Source: Bdellovibrio sp. qaytius (GTDB lineage: Bacteria; Bdellovibrionota; Bdellovibrionia; Bdellovibrionales; Bdellovibrionaceae). From it: DNA of 64,000 bases. The stretch lies in the NCBI GenBank assembly GCA_004011035.1, contig CP025734.1, forward strand, positions 2,998,001 through 3,062,000, in the 5' to 3' direction. Each line of letters starts with the position of its first letter. Position 1 is the first letter of the stretch. The notes under the pieces are model-generated. The model was not told the DNA's origin, searched no databases, and was given only the letters and a program-made list of their open reading frames with translations. The position numbers were made by a program, and so were the translations under genes. Positions 35,707-45,089 of this stretch are shown in pieces.

Positions 35707-36204
35707 TTAATTTTTCGAATTTAAAATTTCTTTGATACGAACTTTTAATTTTTCGATATCAAAAGGTTTTTTGATGTAATCATCTGCGCCCACTTCGCGG
35801 CCTTTTTGCAGATCTTCTTCTTCAGCAGAAGCCGATAAGAAAATTAACGGAATATGTTTTAATTCGCGGTGTTCTTTTAACATTTGCGCTAATTCAAAAC
35901 CGTTCACCCAAGGTAAACCGACATCCATAATGATAAAATTAATTTCAACATCTTCGTCTAAGATCGACGTTAACTCAGGAGCATCAGCGGCTAACTTAAC
36001 TTGATAGCCATCTGATTCTAAAATTCTTTTTAAAGAGTTTCTTTGCGTCTCTTCATCCTCGATCACAAGAATCGTTGTCGGATGAAGTTTTTGTTGAGCA
36101 TCACGAAACTGATCTAAGGCCACCACTTCCTGACCAGCAATGCGTTGCTTAGTCAGTTTTTCAATTTTGCGGATCAAATCAGAGGTGCTTAATTTCTTTG
36201 TCAT
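35707..36204 (-). CDS. Response regulator (receiver with N-terminal extension)
   Basis: A 165-residue protein: about 40 basic/polar residues, then a complete receiver with acidic pair ED at 49-50, phospho-acceptor Asp94 in IIMDVGLP, Ser/Ala in FLSAS and the Lys of YIKKPF. There is no output domain. Receivers ending KPFDIEKLKVRI are usual for single-domain regulators. It lies 13 bases downstream of trxB but on the same strand, so it may be co-transcribed with it. Confidence 0.88.
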   Translation of the reverse strand: MTKKLSTSDLIRKIEKLTKQRIAGQEVVALDQFRDAQQKLHPTTILVIEDEETQRNSLKRILESDGYQVKLAADAPELTSILDEDVEINFIIMDVGLPWVNGFELAQMLKEHRELKHIPLIFLSASAEEEDLQKGREVGADDYIKKPFDIEKLKVRIKEILNSKN

Positions 36205-36217
36205 GTTTATCCTACGC

Positions 36218-37156
36218 TTAAGCGTGTTGTGCTTCTAACCAACGTTCGCAATCAATAGCTGCCATACATCCAGTACCGGCTGCAGTGATTGCTTGGCGGT
36301 ATACAGAATCCTGCACATCGCCTGCGGCAAACACACCTTCAACGTTTGTGTATGTTGTGCCTGGTTTTGTCTTGATATATCCCACATCATTTAGCTCAAG
36401 CAGTCCATTAAAAAGCTTCGTATTAGGCTGATGTCCAATGGCTACGAACAAACCTTGCAGGTTCTTAGTCGTAACGTCGCCAGTCGTTGTTGATTTTAAG
36501 CGTAAACCTGTCACCGATTTACCATCGCCCATGACTTCTTCAACAGTCGTATTCATAATAAATTCAATCTTAGGATTAGCTTTAGCGCGGTCTAACATAA
36601 TTTTAGACGCTTTGAAGTTTTCACTTCTATGAATCACAAATACTTTAGTTGCAAAACGAGTTAAGAAGTTAGCTTCTTCCATCGCTGTATCACCACCACC
36701 AACAACGGCTACTTCAACATTTTTGAAAAACGCGCCATCACAAGTTGCGCATGCTGATACACCACGGTTCATGTATTGTTTTTCTGAAGGTAAACCAATG
36801 TACTTAGCCGAAGCACCCGTCGATACGATAATAGAATGAGTTAAGTGCACATCGTTACCAACATGAACTTTAAATGGTTTAGTTGAACAATCAATTTTAG
36901 TGACGTTACGAGTGATATAACGAGTTCCGAAACGCTCAGCTTGCTTACGCATAACCGCAACTAATTCAGGCCCTGTAACACCATGAGCGAAACCTGGAAA
37001 GTTTTCGACTTCAGTTGTAATCATTAACTGACCGCCGGCTTCTTCGCCCTCGATCATCAAAGGATTTAAATTTGCGCGAGCCGTGTAAACAGCAGCTGTT
37101 AAGCCTGCAGGACCCGAACCAACAATAATTACATTTTCAATTTTTTGCTCTGACAT
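36218..37156 (-). CDS. trxB: Thioredoxin reductase
   Basis: A 312-residue enzyme with FAD site GSGPAG (13-18), redox-active CATC (136-139), NADPH site GGGDTA (153-158) and the C-terminal FAD motif FAAGDVQD. It reduces thioredoxin with NADPH. The start is ATG 37156 with GAGGTG 3-8 bases upstream; a GTG inside that site was rejected. Very close to the family norm of 310-320 residues. Confidence 0.97.
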   Translation of the reverse strand: MSEQKIENVIIVGSGPAGLTAAVYTARANLNPLMIEGEEAGGQLMITTEVENFPGFAHGVTGPELVAVMRKQAERFGTRYITRNVTKIDCSTKPFKVHVGNDVHLTHSIIVSTGASAKYIGLPSEKQYMNRGVSACATCDGAFFKNVEVAVVGGGDTAMEEANFLTRFATKVFVIHRSENFKASKIMLDRAKANPKIEFIMNTTVEEVMGDGKSVTGLRLKSTTTGDVTTKNLQGLFVAIGHQPNTKLFNGLLELNDVGYIKTKPGTTYTNVEGVFAAGDVQDSVYRQAITAAGTGCMAAIDCERWLEAQHA

Positions 37157-37233
37157 ATTCACCTCGATAATTCATTAGAGATGTTAAAGTTTATCGAATC
37201 GAATTGATAGACAAAAGAGATAACGCCTATTGG

Positions 37234-37857
37234 TTAATCTAAAGAATCGATAAGCTGCAAAGCTACATTTTCAGCAGACGCAGCCAACCCCTGCTGACGA
37301 GGCCAGCTATGAGCTGGAAGCATGTCAGTTTCGATATAACCGGGAGAGAACAAGTCGATTTTGAATGCAGATTTGTTTTCTTCTTTAAGGGTTGAAACTA
37401 AACCTTTTAAGGCATGTTTTGCTGCGCAATAACTAGCAGCACCAGGATCTGGTTTATTCTCGGCAATGGCAGAACCCACAACCACGAATTTCTTTAAAGT
37501 GCTTGGCGCTTTTTGCATTAACGAATGAATTAATTGTGCTGGAAATAAAAAACTCACTTGCAGGGCCCACTGATGATCAGTCCACTTTTTTTCTTGAAAA
37601 TTTCCATACGGCCCGCCAGCGGCAAAATAAATAATTGTCGTGGGGTTAAAATCAGAAAGCTTGGTTAAAAAGTCAGAAGAAAGCTCTTTAGCGAAATCAA
37701 ATTTAAACGATTGGTAATTACCTTCAGTAATTTTACGCGAAACCAATAAAAATTCTGCAGCTGGATATTTTTTAGCTAAGGCCTGATAGGTCGCCCACCC
37801 TAGCCCGCGGCTAGCACCTAACAAAATAAATTTGTGCGCCGAACGATCTTGATTCAT
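37234..37857 (-). CDS. Short-chain dehydrogenase/reductase
   Basis: A 207-residue SDR with cofactor motif GASRGLG and catalytic Tyr/Lys in SYCAAKHALKG. It is shorter than the usual 245-260 but has the complete core. Substrate unknown. It is divergent from the ferredoxin gene: only 11 bases separate the two start codons, so the promoters must overlap with the coding region of the partner. Confidence 0.82.
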   Translation of the reverse strand: MNQDRSAHKFILLGASRGLGWATYQALAKKYPAAEFLLVSRKITEGNYQSFKFDFAKELSSDFLTKLSDFNPTTIIYFAAGGPYGNFQEKKWTDHQWALQVSFLFPAQLIHSLMQKAPSTLKKFVVVGSAIAENKPDPGAASYCAAKHALKGLVSTLKEENKSAFKIDLFSPGYIETDMLPAHSWPRQQGLAASAENVALQLIDSLD

Positions 37858-37868
37858 ACTTTTCTTAT

Positions 37869-38144
37869 ATGCCAACTCTATCGATTCCACAAAAGAATTT
37901 GGAAATCCCCGTAGCCAACGGGAAAAACCTTATGGACGCACTGATCGAAGCAGGCCTCCCGGTAGCTTCTAGCTGCCACGGCGAAGGAATCTGCTCAAAG
38001 TGTGCTGTTTTAATGACTCCACAAGGCACCCGCACAGCACTTGAAATTCAAACTGCTCAGCGCAACAAACTGCCAGACATTATGCGCCTAAGTTGTCAGG
38101 TTTTTATCGATCAAGATTTAACTGTAGCAACAACGTATTGGTAA
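37869..38144 (+). CDS. 2Fe-2S ferredoxin (plant type)
   Basis: A 91-residue ferredoxin with the cluster motif SCHGEGICSKC (Cys at about 36, 41 and 44) and the fourth Cys in RLSCQ (about 77), the spacing of the [2Fe-2S] plant/adrenodoxin-like type. It carries electrons to an unknown acceptor. No Shine-Dalgarno site is visible; ATG 37869 is used because the fold starts directly after it. Confidence 0.9.
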   Translation: MPTLSIPQKNLEIPVANGKNLMDALIEAGLPVASSCHGEGICSKCAVLMTPQGTRTALEIQTAQRNKLPDIMRLSCQVFIDQDLTVATTYW

Positions 38145-38148
38145 ATTA

Positions 38149-38700
38149 TTACGCGCGAAACTTTAACCAATCTTCTTTTTTTAATTCCCAAACTTCATGT
38201 TCTGTCAGTTTCGGATCAACAAATTTAGCAGGCTCTACACCAATAAGGCGGCAACCCGTTTTTTCTTTCACACGACGGGAAGCTGCATTTCCAACGGCGT
38301 TAGCAAAACACAAAACTGAAAATCCCAATTCGTTAAACGCATAATCCGTCACTGGCTCTACAGCTTCAGTCATGTAGCCTTTTCCCCAATGTTTGCGGCT
38401 TAACCAGAAACCACGATTTTCAGGTTTACCTTGTCGCCAAAGATCAACACAGCCAATAAGTTCATTCGGATTTTCTTTTAAAAATATTCCCCAGACCCAG
38501 CGGTCTTTGCCTTGATTAGGTATGACAAGATTTTTTAGAAAAGAAAGAGCTCCATCCTCAGGGTAAGGCCACGGCACGAAGTGAGATAAATTGCGAATCA
38601 CTTCATAATCATCAAAGTGTTTTTGCCAGTCAGAAGCATGCGCTTCAGTAGCTTCGCGAAGTATTAATCTTTTAGTTTCTAAGGTAGGAATTTCACTCAT
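38149..38700 (-). CDS. GNAT acetyltransferase (RimJ/RimL-like)
   Basis: A 183-residue N-acetyltransferase. The RLILREATEAH start, the middle GFWLSRKHWGKGYMTEAV (acetyl-CoA loop with GKGYMTEA), and the ending NAASRRVKEKTG are typical of the RimJ/RimL group that acetylates protein N-termini or small amines. ATG 38700 has AAGG before it; the GTG 48 bases upstream was rejected. It ends 4 bases after the ferredoxin stop on the opposite strand. Confidence 0.87.
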   Translation of the reverse strand: MSEIPTLETKRLILREATEAHASDWQKHFDDYEVIRNLSHFVPWPYPEDGALSFLKNLVIPNQGKDRWVWGIFLKENPNELIGCVDLWRQGKPENRGFWLSRKHWGKGYMTEAVEPVTDYAFNELGFSVLCFANAVGNAASRRVKEKTGCRLIGVEPAKFVDPKLTEHEVWELKKEDWLKFRA

Positions 38701-38766
38701 AGCCTTAAAGCTTAATGCCGCAAGCTGACGACGGTCAACATCCGGCACAAGAGTGAAAAATAGAAT

Positions 38767-39537
38767 TTAATCTTTAATTAAACGAATAAAATTGATTTCG
38801 ATACCTTGCTTCGTAAATATTTTCTCAAATCCTGTCGCAAAGTTTTCGTCTTTATACTTGTTGTTTTCAGAGTATAAATTCAAAGTTTGAAATTCAACAC
38901 GGTATTTAGACGCCGCAATTTCTTCTAATGCCCATAAGAAATATTCACGCGAATCAGTTTTGAAATCTAAAAAAGAACCCGGGCGTTGCATATCGAAAAG
39001 TAAATCTAAGATAAGGCGGTTTACCACACGATTTTTAGGTTTGTGCGGAGAAGTCCATGGATCTGGAAAATGAATAAATACGTTATTCACTTCGCCAGCA
39101 GAAAATAATAAATCTAAGTTAAATGCATGATATCTGCAGATCGCTGCATTTTTATTTCCACCCATACGAGCCCGGCGAATCGATTGAATTAACGGTTTAT
39201 ATTTTAATTCTAAACCAACTAACAAACGCTCAGGATAACGTGTCGACCAGTGTGCAAAGTGATGACCAGCACCAGTTCCAATTTCAACATCCATCGGATG
39301 ACTATCAACAGTTTTAAAAACCTGTGAACGCCATAAACCTTTGTTTTCAGGAGAACGCTCTTCGTTGAATGCGAAGTCTTTGTATTCGTTATCTAAAGCT
39401 AAAGAATATTCAGTTGGTTTTGGCAATGTGCGAGTTAAATTAATGATGGGGCGCTTAAGCGTTTTTACATGCTTAAAGTAGTCGACTTTATCAAATTTTT
39501 CGATGGGGCTGTTTGCGTTTACAGGGGCGTTTTCCAT
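38767..39537 (-). CDS. trmB: tRNA (guanine-N7)-methyltransferase
   Basis: A 256-residue SAM-dependent enzyme with motif I VEIGTGAGHHFAHWS and the family motif FIHFPDPWTSPHKPKNRVV (FPDPW is typical for TrmB). It methylates G46 of tRNA. The start is ATG 39537. Longer than many TrmB (about 220) through its N-terminal 60 residues. It is 24 bases downstream of the diguanylate cyclase gene on the same strand. Confidence 0.88.
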   Translation of the reverse strand: MENAPVNANSPIEKFDKVDYFKHVKTLKRPIINLTRTLPKPTEYSLALDNEYKDFAFNEERSPENKGLWRSQVFKTVDSHPMDVEIGTGAGHHFAHWSTRYPERLLVGLELKYKPLIQSIRRARMGGNKNAAICRYHAFNLDLLFSAGEVNNVFIHFPDPWTSPHKPKNRVVNRLILDLLFDMQRPGSFLDFKTDSREYFLWALEEIAASKYRVEFQTLNLYSENNKYKDENFATGFEKIFTKQGIEINFIRLIKD

Positions 39538-39561
39538 GGACAGCTTTATCGCATAAGCGAA

Positions 39562-40563
39562 TTAGGCTGTCTTCTTATTTTTCTCAAAAAGTGCGCTTAC
39601 AGAAGACTTTTCAAACTTATGTAAACGGTCATATTTAGGGTCATAACTAATTACACGGTTACGGCCTTGGTGTTTAGCTTCATACAAGGCAGAATCTGCT
39701 CTACGCACTAATTCCTTGCCGGTAATCATTTGGGTAGGATCGCCATCGTAAGTGGCAAAGCCGATCGATAAAGTTAATTTAATTGAGTCAGGGCCCGAGC
39801 TGAACGTGTGCTGTTCAACGCGATTACGTAGCTTCTCACAGAAAAATTCAACACCCGAAAGTGGAATCTCTGAAAGCACGATTAAAAATTCATCACCACC
39901 GTAACGGGCTGGAATATCCACCGTACGCGTGTTTTGGCGAATAATCTTACCCACCTCAGAAATAACGAAACTTCCAAATAAATGATCATGTCCATCATTC
40001 ACAGATTTAAATTTATCCATGTCGATCATGATCACTGTGACCGGACGTTCGAAACGTTGAGCACGTTCGATTTCGAATTCTAATTTTGAATATAAAGAAC
40101 GAGTATTAAATAACCCAGTAAGGTCATCGATCTCGATCATTTCTTGTAATTTGTGATTCGAAGCTAAAAGCTCTTCTTGCATATCACGCATACGTAATTG
40201 CGTACGAACACGCGCCAAAAACTCCATAGGAACAAACGGAGAACTGATAAAATCAGAAGCTCCTAAATCTAAAAATTGAGTGATTTTCTCAGTCGTTGGA
40301 TTTGTAGAAACCACCAACACCGGAACTTTTTGCAACGTCGAGAACAAATTGTTCACGAAATGAAAGCCATTACCTTCAGCAAAATCAGGATCTAAAATAA
40401 TTAATTGAGGACGTAAGTAATTCAACGCCTCAGTCGCTTTTTCTTCAGAAGTAAAGCCATGAACGTCATAACCTTCCCAACGAAGGGGTTCAGCCATTAA
40501 TTCAAGCGTATCCGGGTCCTCATCTAGTACTAAAATGGGCCTCTGTTTTGGATCCTTTTTCAT
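39562..40563 (-). CDS. Diguanylate cyclase with receiver domain (REC-GGDEF)
   Basis: A 333-residue protein: receiver about 10-125, then GGDEF domain about 145-310. Active-site GGDEF at 222-226 and an inhibitory I-site RTVD at 213-216 are intact, so it should make c-di-GMP with product feedback. The receiver keeps Asp58 (LIILDPD), but the conserved Lys position is Ser108 in FISSPF, so phosphorylation control may be weak or lost. It is the only GGDEF enzyme in the window and could feed the PilZ-2 protein. Confidence 0.9.
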   Translation of the reverse strand: MKKDPKQRPILVLDEDPDTLELMAEPLRWEGYDVHGFTSEEKATEALNYLRPQLIILDPDFAEGNGFHFVNNLFSTLQKVPVLVVSTNPTTEKITQFLDLGASDFISSPFVPMEFLARVRTQLRMRDMQEELLASNHKLQEMIEIDDLTGLFNTRSLYSKLEFEIERAQRFERPVTVIMIDMDKFKSVNDGHDHLFGSFVISEVGKIIRQNTRTVDIPARYGGDEFLIVLSEIPLSGVEFFCEKLRNRVEQHTFSSGPDSIKLTLSIGFATYDGDPTQMITGKELVRRADSALYEAKHQGRNRVISYDPKYDRLHKFEKSSVSALFEKNKKTA

Positions 40564-40673
40564 ACATAATTTATCGGCAAAAAAATGAACTTTCTAGAGA
40601 CAAACCGCACCATTTTTTCGCAGTTTTTTAACAATTCTTCTCATTATGAGATTTTAGATATAGTGTGGTTTAC

Positions 40674-43055
40674 ATGAAACACAATGAAATCGAATCTAAA
40701 TGGCAGCAGGCCTGGACTAAAGCTGAGGCTTACAAGGCAGACAACAACTCAACTAAACCGAAGTACTATGCTTTGGATATGTTCCCGTACCCATCAGGAT
40801 CTGGTTTACATATGGGTCACATCGCTTCTTACACTCCGACAGATATTATTTCTCGTTACAAACGTGCAAATGGTTTTAATGTGTTACATCCGATGGGCTA
40901 TGATGCTTTCGGTTTACCCGCTGAACAGTACGCGATTCAAACTGGCGTTCACCCTGCAATCACTACGCAAAAATCAATCGAAAGTTTCAGAGCCACATTA
41001 CAACGTTATGGTTTTAGCTTCGATTGGTCGCGCGAAATTTCAACGTGTGATGAAAGCTATTATAAATGGACGCAATTTATTTTCTTAAAACTTTTTGAAA
41101 AAGGTTTAGCTTATCAAAAAGAAGTTCCTGTGAACTGGTGCCCGGCTTTAAAAACAGTTTTAGCCAACGACGAAGTTATCGATGGTAAATCTGAACGCGG
41201 TGGTCACCCCGTTATTCGTAAACCGATGAAGCAGTGGATGTTAAAAATCACTGACTACGCTGAACGTTTATTAAATGACTTAGATAAATTAGATTGGCCA
41301 GAGCGCACTAAAGAAGGCCAACGCAACTGGATCGGCAAATCTGAAGGCGCTGTCGTCAAATTTAAAGTTAAAAATTCAGATTCAGATTTTGAAATCTTCA
41401 CAACCCGCCCAGATACAATGTTTGGCGTAACGTTTATGGTACTTGCACCAGAACATCCGTTAGTTAAACAAATCGTATCACAAGGCCAAGCTGTTGCAGT
41501 TGCAAGCTACATCGAAGCTTCAGCTAAAAAATCTGAAGTCGATCGCAAAGCTAACACAGAAAAAACAGGCGTCTTCACTGGCGGTCATGCGATTAATCCT
41601 GTCACAGGAAAAGATATTCCAATTTGGATTGCTGATTACGTGATGATGGATTACGGAACTGGCGCGATCATGGCCGTACCAGGCCACGACGAGCGTGATT
41701 TTGAATTTGCGACGCAATTTTTAATTCCTATCGTACGCGTTTTAGAATCAGAAACTGACTTGCCATTCACTGGCGAAGGTAAATTAGTTAATTCAGATTT
41801 CTTAAATGGCTTAACTAAAACTGAAGCCATCAAAAAAATGAACTCTCACTTAGAAGAGAAAAATTTAGGTAAAAAACAAATTCAGTACAAACTTCGCGAT
41901 TGGTTATTTTCACGCCAACGTTATTGGGGCGAACCGTTTCCGGTTTATCATGAGAACGGACAAATCAAACCTGTTCCATTAAATGATCTACCAGTGATTT
42001 TACCTCAAGTTGCGAACTACGAACCGTCTGATTCTGGAGAATCTCCGTTAGCAAACAATCAAGAGTGGCTTCCGTACAAAAACGGCCGCAGAGAAACCGA
42101 CACGATGCCAGGAGCTGCGGGCTCTTCATGGTATTTCTTGCGTTATGCTGATCCACACAACACGACAGCTCCATTTTCTCCTGAAGCGATTAAATATTGG
42201 CTTCCGGTTGATCTTTATGTGGGCGGTGCTGAACACACTGTGGGCCATTTATTATATTCACGTTTTTGGACAAAGGTTCTTTTTGATGCAGGTTTAATTT
42301 CTGTCGATGAACCGTTCAAAAAATTAGCTCACCAAGGAATGATCTTAGGGCCTGATGGTGAAAAAATGTCAAAATCTCGCGGCAACACCGTTCCTGCTGA
42401 TGAAGTGGCTAAAGAAACTGGTGTTGATGCTTTACGCTGTTATGTCAGCTTCTTAGGGCCAATGGATAAAGACAAACCTTGGGCTGAAAACGGCATCGAA
42501 GGCGTTCGCAGATTCTTAGATCGTCTTCAACGTTTAGTGACTAACGATGTGACTGGCGAAACGGTTGCAACCGATGCGGCCTTGCCTGCTGAAGTCGAAA
42601 AATTATTACACAAAACCATCAAAAAGATTTCGCAAGATATCGAAGCGTTAAACTTCAACACTTGTATCAGCTCAATGATGATTTTGGTGAACGAACTTTA
42701 CAAACATGAATGCCGTTCGAAAAAAGCCTTGTTGCCATTAGCGCAATTATTACAGCCATTTGCTCCACACTTAGCTGAAGAGCTTTGGCACACTATGGGT
42801 GGCGCAGGCCTTGTGGTCACGGCTGCGTGGCCAAAATTCGATCCCGCACTTTGCCAAGACGACACTGTCACGATGGGCGTTCAGGTAAACGGAAAAATGC
42901 GCGGCACAGTCGAACTAGCTATCGCTGCTGACGAAGCTACAGCCGTAGCCGAGGCTCTTAAGATTACCACTGTGGCTGCAGCTCTGAACGGAGTTGCTCC
43001 AGCAAAGGTAATTTACAAAGCTGGAAAAATTTTAAATCTAATCGCAGGCAAATAA
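40674..43055 (+). CDS. leuS: Leucyl-tRNA synthetase
   Basis: A 793-residue class I synthetase. Signature HMGH at 46-49 (within YPSGSGLHMGH), editing-domain motifs TTRPDTMFGVTF and MDYGTGAIMAVPGHDERDF, and KMSKS in GEKMSKSRGNT. It charges tRNA-Leu. It is about 60 residues shorter than the Escherichia coli enzyme, with no key motif missing. ATG 40674 follows TATAGT by about 10 bases, so the leader may be very short. It is 62 bases upstream of speA in the same direction. Confidence 0.97.
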   Translation: MKHNEIESKWQQAWTKAEAYKADNNSTKPKYYALDMFPYPSGSGLHMGHIASYTPTDIISRYKRANGFNVLHPMGYDAFGLPAEQYAIQTGVHPAITTQKSIESFRATLQRYGFSFDWSREISTCDESYYKWTQFIFLKLFEKGLAYQKEVPVNWCPALKTVLANDEVIDGKSERGGHPVIRKPMKQWMLKITDYAERLLNDLDKLDWPERTKEGQRNWIGKSEGAVVKFKVKNSDSDFEIFTTRPDTMFGVTFMVLAPEHPLVKQIVSQGQAVAVASYIEASAKKSEVDRKANTEKTGVFTGGHAINPVTGKDIPIWIADYVMMDYGTGAIMAVPGHDERDFEFATQFLIPIVRVLESETDLPFTGEGKLVNSDFLNGLTKTEAIKKMNSHLEEKNLGKKQIQYKLRDWLFSRQRYWGEPFPVYHENGQIKPVPLNDLPVILPQVANYEPSDSGESPLANNQEWLPYKNGRRETDTMPGAAGSSWYFLRYADPHNTTAPFSPEAIKYWLPVDLYVGGAEHTVGHLLYSRFWTKVLFDAGLISVDEPFKKLAHQGMILGPDGEKMSKSRGNTVPADEVAKETGVDALRCYVSFLGPMDKDKPWAENGIEGVRRFLDRLQRLVTNDVTGETVATDAALPAEVEKLLHKTIKKISQDIEALNFNTCISSMMILVNELYKHECRSKKALLPLAQLLQPFAPHLAEELWHTMGGAGLVVTAAWPKFDPALCQDDTVTMGVQVNGKMRGTVELAIAADEATAVAEALKITTVAAALNGVAPAKVIYKAGKILNLIAGK

Positions 43056-43064
43056 TTTATTGCA

Positions 43065-43112
43065 CCCCCCTGAAAAAACTGTATAAAAAAAGTATATTTT
43101 TTTTAGGGGGAG
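43065..43112 (+). promoter_or_regulatory. Hairpin that pairs with the speA Shine-Dalgarno sequence
   Basis: CCCCCT (43066-43071) is complementary to AGGGGG (43105-43110), which is the core of the speA ribosome-binding site AGGGGGAG (43105-43112; ATG at 43117). Next to it, an A6 run pairs with a T8 run, allowing a 12-bp or longer stem with an AT-rich upper part. If folded, the site is closed. Sensor or ligand unknown. Confidence 0.55.
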
Positions 43113-43116
43113 TTCC

Positions 43117-45081
43117 ATGGAAACAGTTCCGTCGTCATCATCGACACCTTTACAAACTTTTGCTTACTCAAAAGAAGCTTCATGGAGCCCTGAAAAAAGT
43201 GCTGCCCTGTATGGAATCAATAATTGGGGTAACGGATATTTTCGTGTAAACAACAACGGTAACGTTGCGGTAACTCCATTTTCTGAAAAAGGCCCTTCAG
43301 TTGACCTTTACGAATTAACTCAAGAATTACAAGATCGTGGTATTCGCGTACCGATCATGATTCGTTTTCCTGATATCATTAATCAACGTGTTCAATTAAT
43401 TCACGGTTGCTTTCAAAAAGCGATTGCTGAGTATGGCTACAAAGGCCAATTCTGCGGCGTTTACCCGATCAAAGTGAATCAGCAACGTCATTTAGTGCAA
43501 GAGCTTGTTCGCTTCGGTAAAAACTGCAAACTAGGTTTAGAGTGCGGTTCAAAACCAGAATTATTAGTGGTTCTCTCTTTAATGGACACTAAAGATGCAG
43601 TGATCGTATGTAACGGCTTCAAAGATGCTGAATACATTGAGACTGCTTTACTAGCTCAAAAATTAGGGCGCCAAATTATCATCGTTGTAGATCGTAAAGA
43701 TGAATTAAAACTCATCATGGATGCAGCGAAAAAATTATCGATTAAACCAAAAATTGGTTTCCGTGCGAAATTAAACACGCAAGGTGCTGGTAAATGGGTT
43801 GATTCAGCAGGCGCTCGTTCTAAGTTCGGCTTAACTGCAGCTGAAATCGTTGAAGGTGTTGAAACACTTCGCAAAGCTGAAATGTTAGATTGCTTAGAAT
43901 TACTTCACTACCATATCGGCTCTCAAGTTCCTTCGATTCAATCAATTAAGTCTTCATTAAAAGAAGCAGCTCGTTTCTATGTTGAATTAAATTTCTTAGG
44001 TGCAAATTTAAAATACATCGACGTGGGCGGCGGTCTTGGCGTTGATTACGATGGATCAGGTCACTCTGATTCTTCAGTCAACTACTCTGAACAAGAGTAT
44101 GCTAATGACGTGGTCTCAACGATTCAAACGATGTGTGATGAAAAAAATATTCCACATCCAAATATCATTACTGAATCAGGTCGTGCGTTAGTAGCGCATC
44201 ACTCGATTTTAATTTTTAACGTGATGGGCGTAAATAACCTTTACCGCCAACAACCACCACACCCTGCAACTAAAAAAGATCCATCAATCATGCAGGATCT
44301 TCAGTACATCTTTGAAAAGTTAAATCCAGAAAATCTGAATGAGTGCTTCAATGATACTATGCAGGCCAAAAACGAGATCTTAAATTTATTCACTTACGGT
44401 GTATTAAATTTAACTCAACGTGCTTGGTGCGAAAACATGCACTTCACAATCGCGACGAAAATGTTAGAACTTGCGCGCAGAACTCCAGATCACGAAGACA
44501 TTGTTGAACAATTACGTGAAGAATTATGTGATACATACTTCTGTAACTTCTCTGTGTTTCAATCAGTTCCAGATTCTTGGGCTGTGGGCCAGTTGTTTCC
44601 AGTAATGCCTATTCATAATTTATCTCAAGAACCACACCATGAAGCGACAATCGCAGACTTAACATGTGATTCTGACGGTAAGATCGAAAAATTCATCGAC
44701 ACTGAAACAGGCGAATTTAAAAAAACTTTAAGAATTCACCCGTTCAAAGAAGGCGATCCTCCTTATTTCTTAGGTATCTTCTTAACTGGCGCTTACCAAG
44801 AGATCTTAGGCGATTTACATAATTTATTCGGCGATACAGATGCCGTTCATATTTCAATTCATGAATCTGGTTACACAGTAGATCACTACGTACCAGGTGA
44901 TACAGTGACTGAAGTATTAAGTTACGTTCAGTACGGTCGCGCTGAAATGGTTGATAGCGTTCGCCAATACACAGAAGAAGCGATCGCTTCAGGTGGCATT
45001 ACGAAACTAGAAGCTAAAGCCTTACTTAAACACTACGAAGAGGGTTTATCAGGCTACACTTACTTAGAAGAAATGGAATAG
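43117..45081 (+). CDS. speA: Biosynthetic arginine decarboxylase
   Basis: A 654-residue PLP enzyme of the SpeA family: the Lys-containing PLP motif YPIKVNQQRHLV, the glycine-rich phosphate loop in KYIDVGGGLGVDYDGSG, and the full-length C-terminus. It converts arginine to agmatine in polyamine synthesis; the agmatinase-like gene at 53.4 kb could do the next step. SD AGGGGGAG 4 bases before ATG is unusually strong and may be masked by a hairpin. The gene is followed by a small secreted protein gene 8 bases on. Confidence 0.95.
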   Translation: METVPSSSSTPLQTFAYSKEASWSPEKSAALYGINNWGNGYFRVNNNGNVAVTPFSEKGPSVDLYELTQELQDRGIRVPIMIRFPDIINQRVQLIHGCFQKAIAEYGYKGQFCGVYPIKVNQQRHLVQELVRFGKNCKLGLECGSKPELLVVLSLMDTKDAVIVCNGFKDAEYIETALLAQKLGRQIIIVVDRKDELKLIMDAAKKLSIKPKIGFRAKLNTQGAGKWVDSAGARSKFGLTAAEIVEGVETLRKAEMLDCLELLHYHIGSQVPSIQSIKSSLKEAARFYVELNFLGANLKYIDVGGGLGVDYDGSGHSDSSVNYSEQEYANDVVSTIQTMCDEKNIPHPNIITESGRALVAHHSILIFNVMGVNNLYRQQPPHPATKKDPSIMQDLQYIFEKLNPENLNECFNDTMQAKNEILNLFTYGVLNLTQRAWCENMHFTIATKMLELARRTPDHEDIVEQLREELCDTYFCNFSVFQSVPDSWAVGQLFPVMPIHNLSQEPHHEATIADLTCDSDGKIEKFIDTETGEFKKTLRIHPFKEGDPPYFLGIFLTGAYQEILGDLHNLFGDTDAVHISIHESGYTVDHYVPGDTVTEVLSYVQYGRAEMVDSVRQYTEEAIASGGITKLEAKALLKHYEEGLSGYTYLEEME

Positions 45082-45089
45082 GCTCAGTA

